Assembly (NCBI GenBank): GCA_001701115.1
Contig: DAAJ01000095.1
Location: 4,538 to 13,598 of the forward strand
Direction of reading: 5' to 3'
Length of the DNA stretch: 9,061 nt
Origin: Bacteroidales bacterium GP2
GTDB lineage: Bacteria > Bacteroidota > Bacteroidia > Bacteroidales > Muribaculaceae
Each line of letters opens with the position of its first letter. The stretch's first letter is position 1. A program made the position numbers and the translations under genes. Below are positions 6,293-9,061 of the stretch, in pieces. The notes below the pieces were generated by a model that made no database searches, was not told the DNA's origin, and saw nothing but the letters and a program-made list of their open reading frames with translations.

Positions 6293-7894
6293 ATGAAAAC
6301 AATATATAAATTTATTCCCGCTGTTGCAGCACTGGCATTTCTGGGGTCATGTAACGATCTCGATACAGAGCCAATAGGTGGAACTGTCACTTCAGATCAA
6401 AAGGAGCAGGTGGTTGCTAATGACCCCTCAATGGCTGAAGCGAGTGTCAATGCACTCCCTGTAATGACCAAGCAATATTGCGGTGTCTATGGTAGCAGTA
6501 GCGTTCAAAGTGACTTCGGTTGGCCTGCATCAATGCTTTTCATGGACTCAAGGACTGCCGATATGCCTTCAACTACTGATGGTTACAACTGGTTTAACCA
6601 GGGATTGACTTACGCAGACAAAACTGCTACCTCACGCACAACAGGCTTTATGTGGGGTACAAATTACAACATGATTTATTCTTGTAATTCTGTGCTTAAG
6701 AGCATTGACCCGGAAACAACAAATCCTACCTTGCAGTATTATATGGCTCAGGCTTTGGGTTACCGTGCATGGGCATATTTCAATCTTGCACAGGTTTACC
6801 AGTTTACTTATGTCGGCAATCAGGATAAACCCTGTGTGCCTATCATTACAGAGGAAAACAGTGACCAGGCTGCTGTTGAAGGTGCTCCCCGCGCTACAGT
6901 TGAAGAGGTTTACGCTCAGATTCTCAGTGACATTAATAAAACTATCGATTTGCTTAAGGCTACCGGTAATATTGCTCCGGCTGACCGTCTTGGCAAACAG
7001 TTTATGACTGCTGCCGCTGCAACAGGCATACGTGCCCGTATAAATCTGGTTATGAATAAATGGAGTGAGGCAGCTGCCGATGCACAATATGTGATTGAAA
7101 ATAGCCGTTGCACACCTTATACTATTGCACAGGTTTCAAAACCATCTTTCTGGGATGCCGGCGATAGCTCATGGCTTTTGGCTATTGACGTTGAATCAGG
7201 TGAGGTGGGCAACCTCCACTGCTGGCCTGGTCACTTCGTTACATTCTATGTCGGTGGCTATGCTCAGGTTGGTGTGTTCAGGTATATAAACAAGGCGCTT
7301 TTTGAATCTATTTCTCCTACAGACGTCCGCAAGGGATGGTGGTGTGATGCAGAAGGAAATAGCCCGAACTTGGATGCGGCACACGCTGCGGTTCTCTATG
7401 ACTATTTTGAAACCAAAAAAGAGGCTGCTTACATCAATGTGAAATTTGATACATATCAGAGTGCCTTCAGTGGTGTATGTTATCTCAATGATATACCTTT
7501 GATGCGTATTGAAGAGATGTATTTGACTCTTGCTGAAGCTCAGGCAATGTCAGGAAATCCCGGTGCAGGTGTGGCAACACTTAACAATTTCATTCAGAAA
7601 TACCGTGATCCGCAGTACAATTGCACAGCATCATCTGCTACCGATGTTCAGGATGAAATTTGGCGTCAGCGTCGTATTGAGCTTTGGGGCGAAGGTCTTG
7701 CATATTACGACTTGCAGCGTCTTAAAAAACCGGTGGATCGCGTAGGTGGCGGATTTGAGCCTTCTGTTTGCTTTAATATCCCCGCAGATAGCCCCTTGCG
7801 TATATATCTGATTCCGTTGGATGAAATGCAGACTAATGCTGCAATCGGTGCTAACAACCCTGAAGGTCCGATTCCTACTCCTATCGTAGAGTAA
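6293..7894 (+). CDS. SusD/RagB-family surface glycan-binding lipoprotein
   Basis: 533-residue lipoprotein expected on the outer face of the outer membrane, capping the SusC barrel and binding the substrate. A lipobox FLGSC puts the lipidated Cys at residue 20, followed by the acidic NDLDTEP, consistent with a surface-export signal. Helical TPR-like segments typical of SusD are visible: AQALGYRAWAYFNLAQVYQF (152-171), ATVEEVYAQILSDINKTIDL (201-220) and GIRARINLVMNKWSEAAADA (245-264). The C-terminal RagB/SusD part has MRIEEMYLTLAEAQAMSG and later EIWRQRRIELWGEGLAYYDL, followed by the usual LIPLDEMQTN near the end. Length is normal for the family. It starts 18 bases after the SusC stop and ends 24 bases before the third gene, so the three are one transcript. 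The ligand cannot be told from sequence. Confidence 0.96.
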   Translation: MKTIYKFIPAVAALAFLGSCNDLDTEPIGGTVTSDQKEQVVANDPSMAEASVNALPVMTKQYCGVYGSSSVQSDFGWPASMLFMDSRTADMPSTTDGYNWFNQGLTYADKTATSRTTGFMWGTNYNMIYSCNSVLKSIDPETTNPTLQYYMAQALGYRAWAYFNLAQVYQFTYVGNQDKPCVPIITEENSDQAAVEGAPRATVEEVYAQILSDINKTIDLLKATGNIAPADRLGKQFMTAAAATGIRARINLVMNKWSEAAADAQYVIENSRCTPYTIAQVSKPSFWDAGDSSWLLAIDVESGEVGNLHCWPGHFVTFYVGGYAQVGVFRYINKALFESISPTDVRKGWWCDAEGNSPNLDAAHAAVLYDYFETKKEAAYINVKFDTYQSAFSGVCYLNDIPLMRIEEMYLTLAEAQAMSGNPGAGVATLNNFIQKYRDPQYNCTASSATDVQDEIWRQRRIELWGEGLAYYDLQRLKKPVDRVGGGFEPSVCFNIPADSPLRIYLIPLDEMQTNAAIGANNPEGPIPTPIVE

Positions 7895-7918
7895 TAATTA
7901 AAAAAAATTTAGAACAAG

Positions 7919-8800
7919 ATGAAATTATTTAAAATACTTTCAGTTGCAGCGGTAATGGCGGTTTCTGCACTGTCTTCCTGCTCTGATAAAGGTTATTGGG
8001 ATGAGGCGCCACTTGAACAGGGTCTTTCATTTCAGTGCGCGAGTTATAACGAAACACTTTCTCCCGGAGCAGTGGAATTTTCTATTCCGGTAAGACGTGC
8101 TATAGCTACAGCCGAAGAAACAGTAAATATCACATTTACTCCCGGTAAGAACTGTCCTGCTGACATTACCGTTCCAAGTCAGGTGAAATTTGAGGCTGGC
8201 AGCAACACTGCTGAAATTGTTATAAATATTGCAAATGCAATGCCCCCCACTACATATAGTGGAACATTGGAATTCGATGGCAATCCCAGTTATTCTGGCA
8301 TTTCAACCCTTACACTCAACTGCCCCGTAAACTATACATGGGTAAGCCTCGGCAAGGGTATCTTTATCGACCAGTTTGCAACAGGAGATGTTGAAGCTGA
8401 GGTTGAAATCATGCAAGCTGAAGGTTTCCAGAGATGGCGTGTTATGAAGCCATATAATCAAGGCATGGCTGAGGATGGTGGTGATTGGGGAGACTGGCGC
8501 ACAGGTCAATATCCTGATTACCTGGAGTTTTGGGAAACAACATCGGCTGGAGCTACTGTCCTTGCATGGACTCCTGTTAAAATAGGTGTTAACTATAAAG
8601 GAGAATCAAGTCAGCCTATTGTATGTTATCCTCCCAGTTCATTTACTGGATTGAGCATGGAAAATTGTCGTTGGGCTGAGCCGGGATATGCATGTCTTTC
8701 ACCATATTATTACATATCTGGTGTAGGTGGATATAACTATACAGGAGATTTTGGTGTAATCCAAATCATCTTCCCCTCATATCTTGAAGGCGGACTTTAA
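7919..8800 (+). CDS. Putative surface lipoprotein in the SusE/F position, two beta-sandwich-like domains
   Basis: 293-residue protein with lipobox ALSSC (Cys21) followed by SDKGYWDEAP, so probably an exposed outer-membrane lipoprotein. Residues about 35-135 read like a Calx-beta or Ig-like sandwich: alternating strands such as AVEFSIPVRRA, VNITFTPG and VKFEAGSNTAEIVINI. From about 138 a second part opens with YTWVSLGKGIFIDQF and continues with RWRVMKPYN, a pattern seen in lipoproteins encoded beside SusCD pairs. That part is rich in Trp (141, 173, 190, 193, 205, 217, 252) and Tyr, compatible with carbohydrate stacking. Beyond the lipid Cys it has six cysteines (40, 79, 135, 236, 250, 259), possibly disulfide-bonded. 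It is last in the operon, ahead of a terminator hairpin. I do not recognise a named family; the glycan-binding role is inferred from context and composition. Confidence 0.8.
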   Translation: MKLFKILSVAAVMAVSALSSCSDKGYWDEAPLEQGLSFQCASYNETLSPGAVEFSIPVRRAIATAEETVNITFTPGKNCPADITVPSQVKFEAGSNTAEIVINIANAMPPTTYSGTLEFDGNPSYSGISTLTLNCPVNYTWVSLGKGIFIDQFATGDVEAEVEIMQAEGFQRWRVMKPYNQGMAEDGGDWGDWRTGQYPDYLEFWETTSAGATVLAWTPVKIGVNYKGESSQPIVCYPPSSFTGLSMENCRWAEPGYACLSPYYYISGVGGYNYTGDFGVIQIIFPSYLEGGL

Positions 8801-8826
8801 ACTCCATACTTACTAATATCGTTGTA

Positions 8827-8854
8827 GGGCGGACACCGGTTTCGGTGCCCGCCC
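8827..8854 (+). terminator. Terminator-type hairpin at the end of the Sus-like operon
   Basis: GGGCGG (8827-8832) pairs with CCGCCC (8849-8854), then one A-C mismatch, then CACCG (8834-8838) with CGGTG (8843-8847) around a GTTT loop: 11 paired bases, very G/C-rich. It begins 26 bases after the last stop codon. The tail TCACTTTATC is a poor T-run, so termination may be partial or the hairpin may mainly protect the 3' end. Confidence 0.65.
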
Positions 8855-8943
8855 TCACTTTATCCACCCTCATGAAAAATGTGCGCCGGAGAGCGCACAC
8901 AGAAAGTAACCGTTGTGTTAAGCGATAGCGCAACCCGCGGTTC
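8852..8943 (+). repeat. 92-bp intergenic repeat, copy C1
   Basis: Matches copy C2 (8970-9061) at 88 of 92 positions; differences are at 8857, 8865, 8909 and 8914. It contains the hairpin TGTGCGC (8880-8886) with GCGCACA (8893-8899) around CGGAGA, then a second arm with the motif AAGCGATAGCGCA. Both modules also occur in copy B (2586-2695). The left boundary touches the right arm of the operon terminator. A short minus-strand reading frame across it is not believed to be a gene. Confidence 0.85.
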
Positions 8944-8969
8944 AGAGCGTGCGATCCATTTGACACAGC

Positions 8970-9061
8970 CCCTCGCTTTATCTACCCTCATGAAAAATGT
9001 GCGCCGGAGAGCGCACACAGAAAGTAGCCGTGGTGTTAAGCGATAGCGCAACCCGCGGTTC
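8970..9061 (+). repeat. 92-bp intergenic repeat, copy C2, reaching the window edge
   Basis: Direct tandem copy of C1 with a period of 118 bp; the 26-bp spacer between the copies (8944-8969) is unique within the window. Hairpin arms are at 8998-9004 and 9011-9017. The match is still running at base 9061, so the true unit may be longer and more copies may follow. Confidence 0.85.

Noticed and set aside
6632..7087. A 151-codon minus-strand open frame
   Set aside because: Antisense to the middle of the susD-like gene, with no promoter and no recognisable domain.
8766..9051. Two short minus-strand reading frames over the terminal repeats whose products share an LLSVCALRRTFFMRVDK segment
   Set aside because: The similarity comes only from the tandem DNA repeat (118-bp period, not a multiple of three). 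One frame also runs back into the terminator and the end of the lipoprotein gene. No promoter or protein family supports them.
8852..9061. Possible CRISPR array or attachment sites from the tandem repeats
   Set aside because: The units are 92 bp and contain internal hairpins, there are only two copies, and no cas or integrase gene is present.

Overview
The window looks like a stretch of a gut-type Bacteroidales chromosome, possibly a Muribaculaceae-like lineage. That family-level guess is inference only. The order-level call rests on a SusC/SusD pair, three promoters of the Bacteroidetes form TTTG-N~20-TAnnTTTG, A/T-rich start regions without Shine-Dalgarno sequences, and C-terminal Phe on the SusC barrel.

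Layout, left to right. (1) Bases 1-1586, minus strand: ilvD (dihydroxy-acid dehydratase, branched-chain amino acid synthesis), cut by the left edge, with its own promoter at 1632-1663. (2) Bases 1675-2740: an accessory island. It holds a HepT/MntA-type toxin-antitoxin operon (HEPN RNase plus minimal nucleotidyltransferase, minus strand), lying between two same-direction copies (A and B) of a palindromic multi-hairpin repeat. Copy B carries an extra hairpin arm and is followed by an intrinsic-terminator-like hairpin on the + strand. (3) Bases 2921-8854, plus strand: a three-gene glycan-uptake operon with a promoter, a roughly 130-nt leader that can fold, a SusC/RagA TonB-dependent transporter, a SusD/RagB surface lipoprotein, a third surface lipoprotein in the SusE/F position, and a terminator hairpin. 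(4) Bases 8852-9061: two tandem copies of a 92-bp repeat with 118-bp period, the second running to the right edge.

How the parts work together. SusC and SusD should form the outer-membrane import complex, with the third lipoprotein as an accessory glycan binder. No glycoside hydrolase, SusR-like or hybrid two-component regulator, or sigma/anti-sigma pair is visible, so the substrate cannot be named. MntA should hold HepT inactive by AMPylating it.

The most unusual content is non-coding. Repeats A, B and C share two sequence modules (a TGCGCCGGRGAGCGCA hairpin and an AAGCGATAGYGCA loop motif) in different arrangements. An 18-bp perfect palindrome sits in the codons of the SusC signal-peptide cleavage site. 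The last residues of the visible ilvD depart abruptly from the family's conserved GRFSGGTSG segment. I did not find a clearly new protein system.
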